In this document: positions 17,713 to 26,795 of the stretch, in pieces
Numbering within the stretch: the first letter of the stretch is position 1
Layout of the letters: the number at the start of each line of letters is the position of its first letter
NCBI RefSeq assembly: GCF_040538665.1
Contig: NZ_JBEWXT010000001.1
Span: 682,001-746,000, forward strand
Direction of reading: 5' to 3'
DNA length: 64,000 bases
From: Aureibaculum sp. 2308TA14-22
Lineage (GTDB): Bacteria > Bacteroidota > Bacteroidia > Flavobacteriales > Flavobacteriaceae
Notes under the pieces: model-generated
Database searches by the model: none
What the model was told of the DNA's origin: nothing
Seen by the model: the letters and a program-made list of their open reading frames with translations, nothing else
Translations under genes and position numbers: made by a program

Positions 17713-18504
17713 TTATTCACTAACGTTTTCAAATGCGTCAGCTATAAAAAATTTAAGACTACCAGCAAAAAAAGTCAATTTACTTGCAGGAACTTTAATT
17801 CCTTCAACATTAATTTCCCCATCGAACAATACTATTAATCCTTCTTTTGCTTCACCCCAACCATTATCAAAATGAACAGCATGGATTTTATAATCCTCAT
17901 CAGGAATTACGTATAAAGTGATTTGAATTCCATAGTAACCATGCTCAAAATGATTTGGGTATTCCGTAAATGTGATTGAATTACATTGTTTTCCAAATAA
18001 ATATTTTTTTCCAACCCCTTCAAGTGGCAGTGCTCCAGCTTTTTTAAGTGCTAGTGGAATGCTAAAATGAAATGTATGATGTTCTTTATAGGTTTGGGCA
18101 TAGTATTCAGATAAACTGTACGGATATTTTTGATATTTCTCAGGAATTTCCTCAGCCTTATAATTTTTTCCATTTATTGTAAAGAAAGATTTTCCATTTT
18201 CAACTCCTTTTATGTAAATTCCATCTTTACGATTTCTAACACATCTATAAACATTCGTATTATTATTTATGGATATTTCCTGTGGCGTGAGGTTTCCATT
18301 CATTAGTGAGGTCATATGCATTTTACCAGAAAACTTATCCCAAATTCCATTGCTATCATAATATTTGACAGTTTTTTCAAAAATTTGTTGGGAAGATAGT
18401 TCTTCACTTGATTGAGCAAAGGTAAATTGTTGTACTATCAGAAAAGTAAACACAAATGATATGAAAATTTTCGGTCTGTGAATTGAAAAGCTTGTTAAAT
18501 TCAT
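17713..18504 (-). CDS. Secreted protein, DUF6503-like
   Basis: 263 residues with a signal peptide cleaved after QFTFAQ (about residue 30). The start of the mature part (QIFEKTVKYYDSNGIWDKF) and a beta-rich body with alternating strands resemble DUF6503, a flavobacterial family with a LolA-like shape; the assignment is from memory and moderate. No catalytic motif is apparent. The gene is bracketed by 13-bp inverted repeats, GTTGTTGTGTGTA at 17674-17686 and its complement at 18541-18553, which belong to elements C and D. Confidence 0.6.
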   Translation of the reverse strand: MNLTSFSIHRPKIFISFVFTFLIVQQFTFAQSSEELSSQQIFEKTVKYYDSNGIWDKFSGKMHMTSLMNGNLTPQEISINNNTNVYRCVRNRKDGIYIKGVENGKSFFTINGKNYKAEEIPEKYQKYPYSLSEYYAQTYKEHHTFHFSIPLALKKAGALPLEGVGKKYLFGKQCNSITFTEYPNHFEHGYYGIQITLYVIPDEDYKIHAVHFDNGWGEAKEGLIVLFDGEINVEGIKVPASKLTFFAGSLKFFIADAFENVSE

Positions 18505-18540
18505 AATTCAATGTGTTTCAATGTTTTATTTTTGTCTTAT

Positions 18541-18590
18541 TACACACAACAACTGTATAACCGCATTGCGGTTATATCCGTTATAGTTGC
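18541..18590. repeat. Palindromic element D, inverted relative to A-C
   Basis: TACACACAACAAC (18541-18553) is the exact reverse complement of the right end of element C. A perfect nine-base stem TATAACCGC-ATT-GCGGTTATA lies at 18556-18576, with outer arms CAACT (18550-18554) and AGTTG (18585-18589). It lies upstream of the DUF6503-like gene and downstream of murB. Confidence 0.6.
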
Positions 18591-18657
18591 AATATACTTA
18601 TTTAATTTAATGGCTATGCCTAGAAGCATTACTATTTGGGCTTTTGTTTGGCAATGG

Positions 18658-18696
18658 TAAAAAGTTATCCGTTTGTTAACCGTTAAAAGCGGATAA
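18658..18696 (-). terminator. Possible terminator after murB
   Basis: On the minus strand a stem TTATCCG ... CGGATAA, with inner TTAAC/GTTAA complementarity, is followed by CTTTTT. It lies about 60 bp after the murB stop. The stem is short at the base, so termination is plausible but not certain. Confidence 0.4.
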
Positions 18697-18757
18697 TTTA
18701 AAAATGCTCATTTATAAGTAGTTAAGTAAAATAAAAAGGTAATTTTAAAGAAATAAA

Positions 18758-19765
18758 CTAAATAATATTCACTTCCGCCTCAATAGCAATTCCAAATTTA
18801 GCTAAAACTGTTTTCTGGATTAATTTAGATAGTTCATATACTTCTTTTCCGGTAGCATTGCCATAATTTACCAACACCAAAGCTTGGTTTTTATGACTTC
18901 CAGTATTACCAATCCGTTTGCCTTTAAACCCACATTGTTCTACCAACCAACCGGCTGGTACTTTAATTTCTGTTTCTGAGACTTTGTAGTGCGGTGCATT
19001 GGTAAATTTTTCTTGTAATTCTTTAAATTCACTACTAGAAATAACGGGGTTTTTAAAAAAACTACCGCTATTGCCCAATATGGCAGGGTCAGGCAATTTG
19101 CTTTGCCGTATGGTAATTACTGCATCAGAAATATTTTTTAGGGTAGGTGTTGTAATTCCATTTTTTTCTAGTTCTGATTGTATAGCACCATAAGAACTGT
19201 TTAATATGTGCTTGTTTTTAGTAAGTCTAAAAAACACATTGGTTATAATATATTTTCCTTTCCATTCATTTTTAAAAACGGAATTTCGATAGCCAAATTC
19301 ACATTCAGTATTACTAAAAGTTTTGGTGTTACCCGTTGCAATTTCAACAGCTTCAACTGAAATGCAGGTGTCTTTTAGTTCAACACCATAAGCACCAATA
19401 TTTTGTATTGGAGCCGTACCTACGTTTCCAGGAATTAGTGACATGTTTTCTACACCTCCAAAATCGTTATTGATGCACCACAATACAAATTGATGCCAGT
19501 TTTCGCCCGCAGCAGCTTTTACAATAACATGGTTGTCGTTTTCTTCAACAATTTCAATGCCCTTAAAGGCAATATGTACAACTAATTTTTCAATATCTTT
19601 GGTCAATAAGATATTACTGCCGCCACCTAGTACAAAAAAATCTTTTTGTTGTTTTAGAAGTTGCTTTAACTCATCAATAGAAGTTATCGCTATAAATTGT
19701 TTGGCGTTAACATCAATTCCAAAGGTATTATACGGTTTTAAAGAGATATTATTTTGAATGTGCAT
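18758..19765 (-). CDS. murB: UDP-N-acetylmuramate dehydrogenase MurB
   Basis: 335 residues. MurB reduces UDP-GlcNAc-enolpyruvate to UDP-MurNAc with NADPH and FAD, in cytoplasmic peptidoglycan synthesis. Evidence includes the N-terminal NTFGIDVNAK, the FAD loop LGGGSNILL, GAYGVELKD, and the catalytic Ser segment GNSGSFFKNP. The extra domain and length are of the E. coli (type I) form. The ATG overlaps the stop of the aminotransferase gene as TAATG, so the two are co-transcribed. A possible terminator follows. Confidence 0.96.
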   Translation of the reverse strand: MHIQNNISLKPYNTFGIDVNAKQFIAITSIDELKQLLKQQKDFFVLGGGSNILLTKDIEKLVVHIAFKGIEIVEENDNHVIVKAAAGENWHQFVLWCINNDFGGVENMSLIPGNVGTAPIQNIGAYGVELKDTCISVEAVEIATGNTKTFSNTECEFGYRNSVFKNEWKGKYIITNVFFRLTKNKHILNSSYGAIQSELEKNGITTPTLKNISDAVITIRQSKLPDPAILGNSGSFFKNPVISSSEFKELQEKFTNAPHYKVSETEIKVPAGWLVEQCGFKGKRIGNTGSHKNQALVLVNYGNATGKEVYELSKLIQKTVLAKFGIAIEAEVNII

Positions 19766-20955
19766 TAGTCTGTATAAACTTTTAGAGCTTCTTTTAAGAT
19801 ATTGACTGATTGTACCAAACTTTCTTTGTTCAATACATAGGCTATTCTAACTTGGTTTAATCCTACACCAGGGGTAGAGTAGAAGCCACCTGCCGGAGCC
19901 ACCATAATAGTTTCTCCGTTTACATCAAAATCCTCCAACAACCATTGGGCAAAATTATCTGTATTCTTTACGGGCAATTCAACTATACAATAAAATGCAC
20001 CTTTGGGCGTACCTACTTTTACACCTTCAATTTTTCGTAGTTCAGCAATCAATGTATTTCGCCGATCCACATATTCAGCAATTACATCATCAAAATAACG
20101 TTGAGGAGTTTCTAAAGCAGCCTCGCTTGCAATTTGTGCCAACGTAGGCGGACTCAATCTGGCTTGTGCAAATTTTAACGCTGTTTCTATCACGGATTTA
20201 TTTTTAGAGACCATACAGCCAATTCTTGCACCGCACATGCTATAACGTTTAGAAACGGAATCAATTACAATAGCATTTTCTTCTAAACCTTCTTCTTGCA
20301 GAATTGAATAATGCTCCAAGCTATCGTAAGTAAATTCTCTATATACTTCATCTGCAATTAAAAATAAATCGTGCTTTTTAACAATTGCGGCTAACTTTTT
20401 AATTTCTTCTTTAGAATATAAATATCCTGTTGGATTGCCTGGGTTACATATTAAAATGGCTTTGGTTTTTGAAGTAATCAATTTCTCAAATTCTTCAATT
20501 GGTGGTAGAGCAAAATTATCGTCAATTTTAGAAACCACTGGTACAATATTTACACTAGAAGCGGTTGAAAATCCGTTGTAATTTGCATAAAAAGGCTCGG
20601 GAATTATTACTTCGTCATCAGCATCCATAATACTTCCAAAAGCAAAAAGTAAGGCTTCACTACCGCCCGTGGTTACAATAATATCATTGTGTTTTACATT
20701 GATTTCATTTTTTGCATAATAATTGGCAATTTTTTCACGATAAACCTCTGAGCCCTCAGATCTAGAATATGCTAAAATATCTAGCGTACTATTTTTAACA
20801 GCTTCTAAAGCTATTTCTGGAGTTTTTATATCGGGCTGACCAATGTTTAAGTGGTATATTTTTTTCCCTTCTTTAAGGGCTTTTTCAGAAAATGGCACCA
20901 ATTTTCTAATTGGTGATTGTGGCATTAATTTTCCTTTTTTTGATACGGACGGCAT
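19765..20955 (-). CDS. Class I/II pyridoxal-phosphate aminotransferase
   Basis: 396 residues, cytoplasmic. Fold type I aminotransferase motifs are in order: GQPDIKTPE near the N-terminus, TTGGSEALLFAF, CNPGNPTGYLYS, ADEVYREF, and the PLP Lys in SVSKRYSMCGARIG. It belongs to the aspartate/aromatic aminotransferase group (AspC/PatA-like), but the substrate cannot be fixed from sequence. It is upstream of murB with a one-base overlap. The start ATG at 20955 gives the full N-terminal arm. Confidence 0.9.
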   Translation of the reverse strand: MPSVSKKGKLMPQSPIRKLVPFSEKALKEGKKIYHLNIGQPDIKTPEIALEAVKNSTLDILAYSRSEGSEVYREKIANYYAKNEINVKHNDIIVTTGGSEALLFAFGSIMDADDEVIIPEPFYANYNGFSTASSVNIVPVVSKIDDNFALPPIEEFEKLITSKTKAILICNPGNPTGYLYSKEEIKKLAAIVKKHDLFLIADEVYREFTYDSLEHYSILQEEGLEENAIVIDSVSKRYSMCGARIGCMVSKNKSVIETALKFAQARLSPPTLAQIASEAALETPQRYFDDVIAEYVDRRNTLIAELRKIEGVKVGTPKGAFYCIVELPVKNTDNFAQWLLEDFDVNGETIMVAPAGGFYSTPGVGLNQVRIAYVLNKESLVQSVNILKEALKVYTD

Positions 20956-21133
20956 GAATGGTGTTTAAAAGTATTAGAAACACAAAATTGCGAAATTTTA
21001 TTCACTTTTTATAAGAGAACATGAATTATTAAAGTAGGTTTTTCAAAATCTTAAAAAGTTAAAATTTCATAAAAAAGTACAACATATTAAATAATTTACT
21101 AAATTTAGATACGTTTAAATAGAGAGTACACTT

Positions 21134-22459
21134 TTGAAAGCCAGGTTTTTACATATTATTTTACTACTGTTCTTATACGTAAACAGTTATGCCCAAGACA
21201 AATTTAATATTTTAGGTAATAAGGATAGCTATGCGGTGTCCTTTAAAATGATTAACAATTTAATTGTTATCCCTATTGAGGTAAATGGCGAAAAGCTTAA
21301 TTTTTTATTAGACACTGGTATCGATAATTCTTTGCTCATAAATTTAAAGTTAAAGGATTCATTAAACTTAAAGAACGTTGAAGAAGTTCGGTTGAGAGGT
21401 TTGGGTGAGGGAGAACATATTTATGCTATAAAGTCTAAAAACAACTCTTTTAAACTGGGTAAAATTTTTAACAACAATCATATGGTGTATGCCATACATA
21501 GTGAAGATTTAGATCTTTCTTCACGATTGGGTATTGATGTTAACGGTATTATTGGGGGTGATTTGTTTAGAGATTTTATTGTGGAGATAAATTATACTTC
21601 CAAACGTGTAAAGTTTTATAATCCAGATACTTATAAATATAAAGATTGTAAACGATGTGAAGATTTTGACATTCATTTTTATAAAAACAAACCTTACATA
21701 TATGCTACCGTAGATGTTGAAAAGGAAATACCAGTTAAATTATTGATAGACTCTGGAGGCAGTGATGCTCTGTGGCTCTTTGACAAGTCTAGTTTAGATA
21801 TTTCAGTTCCGGAAAGACATTTTAATGATTATTTAGGTAGAGGTTTGAGTGGTAATGTTTATGGCAAGCGAAGCAAGATTAAAAAAATAATGCTAGGCAG
21901 TTATATACTAGAAGATGCTAATGTTGCTTATCCTGATTTTAATTCCATAGAAAAAGCATATAAACATGAAGGAAGAAATGGCTCAATAGGTTCTGAAGTT
22001 TTAAAACGATTTAGAATAGTTTATGATTATCCTAACAAAAGATTAACCATTAAAAAACCGTCAAAATATTTTAATGACCCTTTTTTATATAATATGAGCG
22101 GTGTAGAGTTGGCACATAACGGAAGTGTTTTGGTAGGTGAAAGACAAAAACGCATGGCAAGCCAATTAGGTGGAGGCAACGAAAGTGAACAATCAACTGT
22201 ACAATTAGTGTATAGCTTGGTTTATGCATTAAAACCATCTTACAAAATTGCAGAAATTAGAGAGGATTCTCCGGCAGAGAAAGCAGGATTATTAAAAGGT
22301 GACATCGTAAAAAAAATTAATGGGAGACCAGCTTACGAATATAAATTGCAAGACATTACGTATTTATTCTCCAGTAAAGAGGGTAAAAAAGTAAAATTAG
22401 AAATTGAGCGTGATGGTGTAAAAATGCAATATGATTTTAAACTCAAAAAGCTACTTTAA
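21134..22459 (+). CDS. Exported retropepsin-like aspartyl protease with C-terminal PDZ domain
   Basis: 441 residues starting at TTG 21134: an in-frame stop at 21116 and no nearby ATG make this start nearly certain, and it opens a signal peptide ending in NSYAQ. Two pepsin/retropepsin-like lobes follow, with LLDTGIDNS (about residue 58) and LIDSGGSDA (about 205), each with the D-T/S-G catalytic motif. A PDZ domain occupies the last 85 residues (IREDSPAEKAGLLKGDIV). Such single-chain proteases are common in Bacteroidota and are predicted to act in the periplasm. A bidirectional terminator follows. Confidence 0.88.
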   Translation: MKARFLHIILLLFLYVNSYAQDKFNILGNKDSYAVSFKMINNLIVIPIEVNGEKLNFLLDTGIDNSLLINLKLKDSLNLKNVEEVRLRGLGEGEHIYAIKSKNNSFKLGKIFNNNHMVYAIHSEDLDLSSRLGIDVNGIIGGDLFRDFIVEINYTSKRVKFYNPDTYKYKDCKRCEDFDIHFYKNKPYIYATVDVEKEIPVKLLIDSGGSDALWLFDKSSLDISVPERHFNDYLGRGLSGNVYGKRSKIKKIMLGSYILEDANVAYPDFNSIEKAYKHEGRNGSIGSEVLKRFRIVYDYPNKRLTIKKPSKYFNDPFLYNMSGVELAHNGSVLVGERQKRMASQLGGGNESEQSTVQLVYSLVYALKPSYKIAEIREDSPAEKAGLLKGDIVKKINGRPAYEYKLQDITYLFSSKEGKKVKLEIERDGVKMQYDFKLKKLL

Positions 22460-22483
22460 GCAATAGTAGTAAAGTTAAGAATT

Positions 22484-22513
22484 AAAAAAGCGACCCATTA
22501 AGGTCGCTTTTTT
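22484..22513. terminator. Bidirectional rho-independent terminator
   Basis: Perfect arms AAAAAAGCGACC and GGTCGCTTTTTT enclose a six-base loop. It lies between the convergent protease and DUF1573 genes and has a T run in both directions. Confidence 0.93.
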
Positions 22514-22549
22514 AGTATTAAATACTCTACTAAATTTAATCTGTAATTC

Positions 22550-23011
22550 TTATTGCTCTGGGCTAGAAACTATACTTTTTTCGTGCTTTTCTAACTTAGA
22601 CAAGCTACTTTCCTTTTTTACTGTACCACGTACAGGGATAACAATTTTAGGTCTGTCTGCATTAGAAGTAATAGTGATAGATTTTGCTATTTGTCCAACT
22701 CTGTTTGTGTCATACTTCACCGCAATTTCACCACTTTCTCCTGGCATAATTGGTTCTTTTGGTATTGAAGGCACCGTACAACCGCAAGTACTTTTTGCAG
22801 AAGCAATAATTAATGGAGATTTACCTACGTTGGTAAATTTTAATAATCTAATACCGTCAGCATTTCTTTCAATTGTACCATAGTCAACTGTTTTAGTTTC
22901 AAATTTGAATTTTGGAGCGTTAGGGTCAGTTTTGGTAACTGTAGTTTTTTCTTGTGCATTTAACGAAAAACTAATACATCCGATAAATAATAATACTGCT
23001 AATTTTTTCAT
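22550..23011 (-). CDS. DUF1573 secreted protein
   Basis: 153 residues with a signal peptide ending in SFSLNAQ. The single immunoglobulin-like domain has the family marks DYGTIERNADG, FTNVGKSPLII, the STCGCTVP cysteine motif and YDTNRVGQ. DUF1573 (PF07610) proteins are small exported proteins common in Bacteroidota with no assigned biochemical role; the CGC pair may bind metal or form a disulfide. It is divergent from valS and shares a 140-bp intergenic region with it. Confidence 0.9.
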   Translation of the reverse strand: MKKLAVLLFIGCISFSLNAQEKTTVTKTDPNAPKFKFETKTVDYGTIERNADGIRLLKFTNVGKSPLIIASAKSTCGCTVPSIPKEPIMPGESGEIAVKYDTNRVGQIAKSITITSNADRPKIVIPVRGTVKKESSLSKLEKHEKSIVSSPEQ

Positions 23012-23084
23012 GTGTTTAGAATTTTTTGATAGTGTAAAGATACAAATTTCTATTAAAAATTATAACGACTAAATTTTATACATA

Positions 23085-23118
23085 TTGTTAGTACAAATGC
23101 CTTATAATTGTAACTTTG
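23085..23118 (+). promoter_or_regulatory. Bacteroidota-type promoter for valS
   Basis: TTG at 23085-23087 and TAACTTTG at 23111-23118 match the -33/-7 consensus (TTG, TAnnTTTG) with a 23-base spacer. Transcription would start about 23 bases before ATG 23148, which supports that start over the upstream TTG at 23085. Confidence 0.6.
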
Positions 23119-23147
23119 CGATTATATTCAAAAATGATACCAAAAAC

Positions 23148-25841
23148 ATGAGTATTCCCTCTAAATACGATGCTAGCCAAGTAGAAAGTAAGTGGTACGA
23201 TTACTGGATGAAAAACAATTACTTTCATTCAGAGCCAAATGAGAAAGAACCTTATACAATTGTAATTCCGCCACCAAATGTTACTGGAATTTTGCACATG
23301 GGGCATATGCTCAACAATACTATACAAGATGTATTAATAAGACGTGCCAGATTACAGGGCAAAAATGCATGTTGGGTGCCAGGGACAGATCATGCCTCAA
23401 TCGCTACCGAGGCAAAAGTAGTTGCTAAACTTAAAGAAGAGGGAATTCAAAAAAATGATTTGTCTCGTGATGAATTTTTAAAACATGCTTGGGATTGGAC
23501 ACATGAATATGGTGGTGTAATTTTAGAACAATTAAAAAAGTTAGGTTGTTCTTGCGATTGGGATAGAACCAAATTCACTATGGATGATGACATGAGTGAA
23601 TCTGTTATCAACGTTTTTATTGACTTATATAATAAAGGATTGATTTATAGAGGTTTTAGAATGGTGAATTGGGATCCAGAAGCAAAAACCACACTATCTG
23701 ATGAAGAAGTAAACTACGAAGAACGTCAAGGAAATCTATATTATATTCAGTATCAAATAGTGGATTCTGATGATTTAACCGATAAGCATAGCAATATGAG
23801 TTCCCCTCCTTCGGAGAGGTTAGGGGAGGCTCTTACCATTGCCACTACCCGTCCTGAAACCATTTTGGGTGATACTGCTATTTGTATTAACCCTAACGAT
23901 GAGCGTTTTACACATTTAAAAGGTAAAAAGGCAATTGTGCCCTTATGCGATAGGGTAATTCCAATAATTGAAGATGAATATGTTGATGTTGAATTTGGTA
24001 CAGGTTGCTTAAAGGTAACTCCAGCACATGATGAAAACGATAAAAACTTAGGCGATAAGCATAACTTAGAAGTTATAGATATTTTTAATGAAGATGCTAC
24101 ATTGAATAGTTTCGGATTACATTATCAAGGCAAAGATAGGTTTGTAGTTCGGAAAGAAATAGCTAAGGAGCTAAAAGAAAAAGGATATTTGGTAAAAACG
24201 GAAAGCCATGTTCACAAAGTGGGTACTTCAGAACGTACTAAAGCGGTTATAGAGCCACGACTTTCTGACCAATGGTTTTTAAAAATGGAAGAGCTGGCAA
24301 AACCAGCTATAAAAGCCGTATTAGAAACCGAAGAGGTAAAGTTTTTCCCAAAAAAGTTTGAAAATACCTACCGACATTGGATGGAAAATATCCGCGATTG
24401 GAACATTTCACGTCAATTGTGGTGGGGACAGCGAATTCCTGCCTATTATTTTGGTGATGGTAAAGAAGATTTTGTAGTTGCAAAAAGTAGGGAAGAAGCT
24501 TATCACAAAGCAATCTCTAAATCTAAAAACTCAAACCTCAAAATTGAAGATTTAAGACAAGATAATGATGTATTAGATACATGGTTTTCATCTTGGTTAT
24601 GGCCAATGAGCGTGTTCGATGGCATCAGAAACCCTGAAAATAAAGATATTCAATATTATTATCCTACCAACGATTTGGTTACCGGCCCAGATATTCTGTT
24701 CTTTTGGGTAGCTAGAATGATAGTTTCAGGCTATGAGTTTAAAAATGAAAAACCGTTTGAAAATGTTTATTTTACTGGGTTGGTACGTGACAAGCAACGT
24801 AGAAAAATGAGCAAGCAGTTGGGTAATTCGCCCGATGCGTTAAAATTGATAGAAAAGTTTGGTGCAGATGGCGTTCGTGTAGGGTTGTTGTTAAGTTCAG
24901 CTGCTGGAAATGATTTAATGTTCGATGAAGATTTATGTCAACAAGGCAAGCAATTTGCCAATAAAATTTGGAATGCTTTTAGACTGGTTAAGGGTTGGGA
25001 AGTAGATGATACCATAGAGCAGCCCAACTCAAGTAAAATTGCCGTTGAATGGTTCGAGGCTAATTTCCAGCAAACGTTAGTGGAATTTGAAGACCATTTT
25101 AGTAAATACAGACTCTCAGATGCTTTAATGGCAACTTATAAACTCATTTGGGATGATTTTGCTTCATGGTTATTGGAAATTGTAAAACCCAATTATGGTA
25201 AGCCAATAGATGCCAAAACCTACAAGAGTGTTATTGCCATTTTTGAAGATAATTTAAAAATATTACACCCTTTTATGCCTTTTTTGACAGAAGAAATCTG
25301 GCAATTCATAGAAGATAGAAGTGCTGAAGATGCCTTAATAGTAGCTTCTTGGCCACAAAACAAAGAGGTAAACACAGATTTAATCAAGCAATTTGACTTT
25401 GCCAAAGATGTGGTTTCCGGTATTAGAAACATCCGTAAAGAAAAGAATATATCATTTAAAGAAACGATTCAATTTTCTGTAATAAACAATGAAAAGGCAT
25501 CGATCATTTTTGATGATGTTATTCAAAAATTAGGAAATTTAGAAAGCATAGAAACTGTAAGTGAGGCAGTACAAGGTGCATTGACTTTTAGGGTAAAATC
25601 TAACGAATATTTTATTCCTATTGCTGGAGCAATTAATGTTGAAGATGAGATTAAGAAACTGACGGAAGAGTTAAATTATACCGAAGGCTTTTTAAAATCC
25701 GTTCAGAAAAAATTAGCTAACGAGCGTTTTGTTTCAAATGCTCCTGAACAGGTTGTGGCGAGTGAAAAACAAAAAGAGGCTGATGCCATTGCTAAAATTG
25801 AAACGTTAAAGACGAGTTTGGCGAGTTTAGCCCATCCCTAA
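23148..25841 (+). CDS. valS: Valine-tRNA ligase ValS with an 11-codon palindromic repeat insertion
   Basis: 897 residues from ATG 23148. Class Ia synthetase motifs are [13 protein letters not shown] (HMGH at 50-53) and KMSKQ at about 553-557. The editing domain starts with [30 protein letters not shown] and the C-terminal coiled coil are also typical of ValRS. Immediately before the editing domain, residues 218-228 ([11 protein letters not shown]) are encoded by a GC-rich palindrome at 23799-23831 that also occurs between genes. The last codons (A-H-P-stop) come from a second, inverted copy. The enzyme charges tRNA-Val and hydrolyses mischarged Thr-tRNA. Confidence 0.96.
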   Translation: MSIPSKYDASQVESKWYDYWMKNNYFHSEPNEKEPYTIVIPPPNVTGILHMGHMLNNTIQDVLIRRARLQGKNACWVPGTDHASIATEAKVVAKLKEEGIQKNDLSRDEFLKHAWDWTHEYGGVILEQLKKLGCSCDWDRTKFTMDDDMSESVINVFIDLYNKGLIYRGFRMVNWDPEAKTTLSDEEVNYEERQGNLYYIQYQIVDSDDLTDKHSNMSSPPSERLGEALTIATTRPETILGDTAICINPNDERFTHLKGKKAIVPLCDRVIPIIEDEYVDVEFGTGCLKVTPAHDENDKNLGDKHNLEVIDIFNEDATLNSFGLHYQGKDRFVVRKEIAKELKEKGYLVKTESHVHKVGTSERTKAVIEPRLSDQWFLKMEELAKPAIKAVLETEEVKFFPKKFENTYRHWMENIRDWNISRQLWWGQRIPAYYFGDGKEDFVVAKSREEAYHKAISKSKNSNLKIEDLRQDNDVLDTWFSSWLWPMSVFDGIRNPENKDIQYYYPTNDLVTGPDILFFWVARMIVSGYEFKNEKPFENVYFTGLVRDKQRRKMSKQLGNSPDALKLIEKFGADGVRVGLLLSSAAGNDLMFDEDLCQQGKQFANKIWNAFRLVKGWEVDDTIEQPNSSKIAVEWFEANFQQTLVEFEDHFSKYRLSDALMATYKLIWDDFASWLLEIVKPNYGKPIDAKTYKSVIAIFEDNLKILHPFMPFLTEEIWQFIEDRSAEDALIVASWPQNKEVNTDLIKQFDFAKDVVSGIRNIRKEKNISFKETIQFSVINNEKASIIFDDVIQKLGNLESIETVSEAVQGALTFRVKSNEYFIPIAGAINVEDEIKKLTEELNYTEGFLKSVQKKLANERFVSNAPEQVVASEKQKEADAIAKIETLKTSLASLAHP
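23799..23831 (+). repeat. GC-rich palindromic repeat, in-frame copy inside valS
   Basis: 33 bp, exactly 11 codons: AGTTCCCCTCC, TTCGGA, GAGG, then TTAGGGGAGGCT. The same layout (AGTTCCC, TCC, a stem, TAGGG, GGCT) occurs at 31347-31382 and, reversed, at 25829-25866. It is much more GC-rich than the surrounding valS sequence. Confidence 0.8.
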
Positions 25842-25866
25842 CCCTTCCCGAAGGGAAGGGAACACT
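25829..25866 (-). repeat. GC-rich palindromic repeat at the valS 3' end
   Basis: Reversed copy of the family found in valS. The stem CCCTTCCC-GAAGGGAAGGG is flanked by AGCCCATCCCTAA on the left and AACACT on the right. The TAA of valS at 25839-25841 lies within the copy. Confidence 0.78.
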
Positions 25867-25947
25867 CTTGCGGATAATGAAGGGTAAAATTTTATTGACA
25901 TTTTATAATACAAATGTGAGTACAAAATTTGAAAAAATATAGAATCA

Positions 25948-25980
25948 AGCTCCCCCCTTTCAGAGGGGGTCTAGGGGCTA
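25948..25980 (+). repeat. GC-rich palindromic repeat at the rluF 3' end
   Basis: AGCTCCCCCC, TTTCA, GAGGGGG, then TCTAGGGGCTA. The stem is CCCCC/GGGGG. The TAG stop of rluF (read on the minus strand, 25978-25980) is the last three bases of the copy. Together with the previous copy it fills most of the valS-rluF convergent gap. Confidence 0.7.
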
Positions 25981-26709
25981 ATCAACGGTTTTGGTAGAGT
26001 CACTAACCAACTCGTTTAGTTCTTTTAGCTCATTATTGGTCAAATACCGCCATTGACCAATAGGAGTATCCAGATTAACGTTCATAATTCGTACACGTTT
26101 AAGTTTGGTAACGCGATAGTCCAAATATTCGCACATTCTACGAATCTGCCGGTTTAACCCTTGTGTTAAAACGATAGTAAACTGATTTTTATTCAGTTGT
26201 TTTACCTTACACTTACGCGTAACCGTGTCTAAAATAGGAACACCATTGCTCATTTTTTTAATAAAATGGTTGGTAATTGGTTTGTTAACGGTAACTACAT
26301 ATTCTTTTTCGTGATTGTTTCTTGCACGGAGTATTTTATTGACAATATCACCATCGTTGGTTAGAAAAATAAGACCTTCACTCGGTTTGTCCAATCTACC
26401 AATAGGAAAAATTCGTGATGGGTAATTGATATAGTCGATAATATTGTCTTTTTCAACACGAGTGTCCGTAGTACAAACAATACCAATAGGCTTGTTAAAC
26501 GCAATATAAACAGGTTTGCTTTTTGGCTCAGATATGAGTTTTCCGTTTACTCGGACTTCATCATCGGGCATAATTTTTGTGCCAAGTTCAGGTACTTTTC
26601 CGTTAATGGTTACGCGGCCTTTGTTAATCAGCTTGTCGGCTGCCCTTCTTGAGCAATAGCCTACCTCGCTGAGGTATTTGTTAATTCGAGTTCCGTCGGT
26701 TTTGTTCAC
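25978..26709 (-). CDS. rluF: 23S rRNA pseudouridine synthase, RluF type
   Basis: 243 residues. An N-terminal S4 RNA-binding domain (residues 5-60, [19 protein letters not shown]) precedes an RsuA/RluB/E/F-type catalytic domain. The catalytic Asp is in [10 protein letters not shown]. Segments [19 protein letters not shown] and [19 protein letters not shown] match RluF, which makes pseudouridine 2604 in E. coli 23S rRNA, more closely than RluB or RluE. The exact site in this organism is inferred. The stop codon is provided by a palindromic repeat. Confidence 0.9.
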   Translation of the reverse strand: MNKTDGTRINKYLSEVGYCSRRAADKLINKGRVTINGKVPELGTKIMPDDEVRVNGKLISEPKSKPVYIAFNKPIGIVCTTDTRVEKDNIIDYINYPSRIFPIGRLDKPSEGLIFLTNDGDIVNKILRARNNHEKEYVVTVNKPITNHFIKKMSNGVPILDTVTRKCKVKQLNKNQFTIVLTQGLNRQIRRMCEYLDYRVTKLKRVRIMNVNLDTPIGQWRYLTNNELKELNELVSDSTKTVD

Positions 26710-26737
26710 TTGGTTAAATTATTTGTTGCAAAATAAA

Positions 26738-26771
26738 AAGAAAAAACCCATTGAGCAAAGTCAATGGGTTT
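26738..26771 (-). terminator. Rho-independent terminator after the COG1579-like gene
   Basis: On the minus strand AAACCCATTGA and TCAATGGGTTT form a perfect 11-base stem around a six-base loop, followed by a T-rich tail. It separates the coiled-coil gene from rluF, so the two are separate transcription units. Confidence 0.88.
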
Positions 26772-26795
26772 ATATTATTTAGTTGAGGTGAGTTA

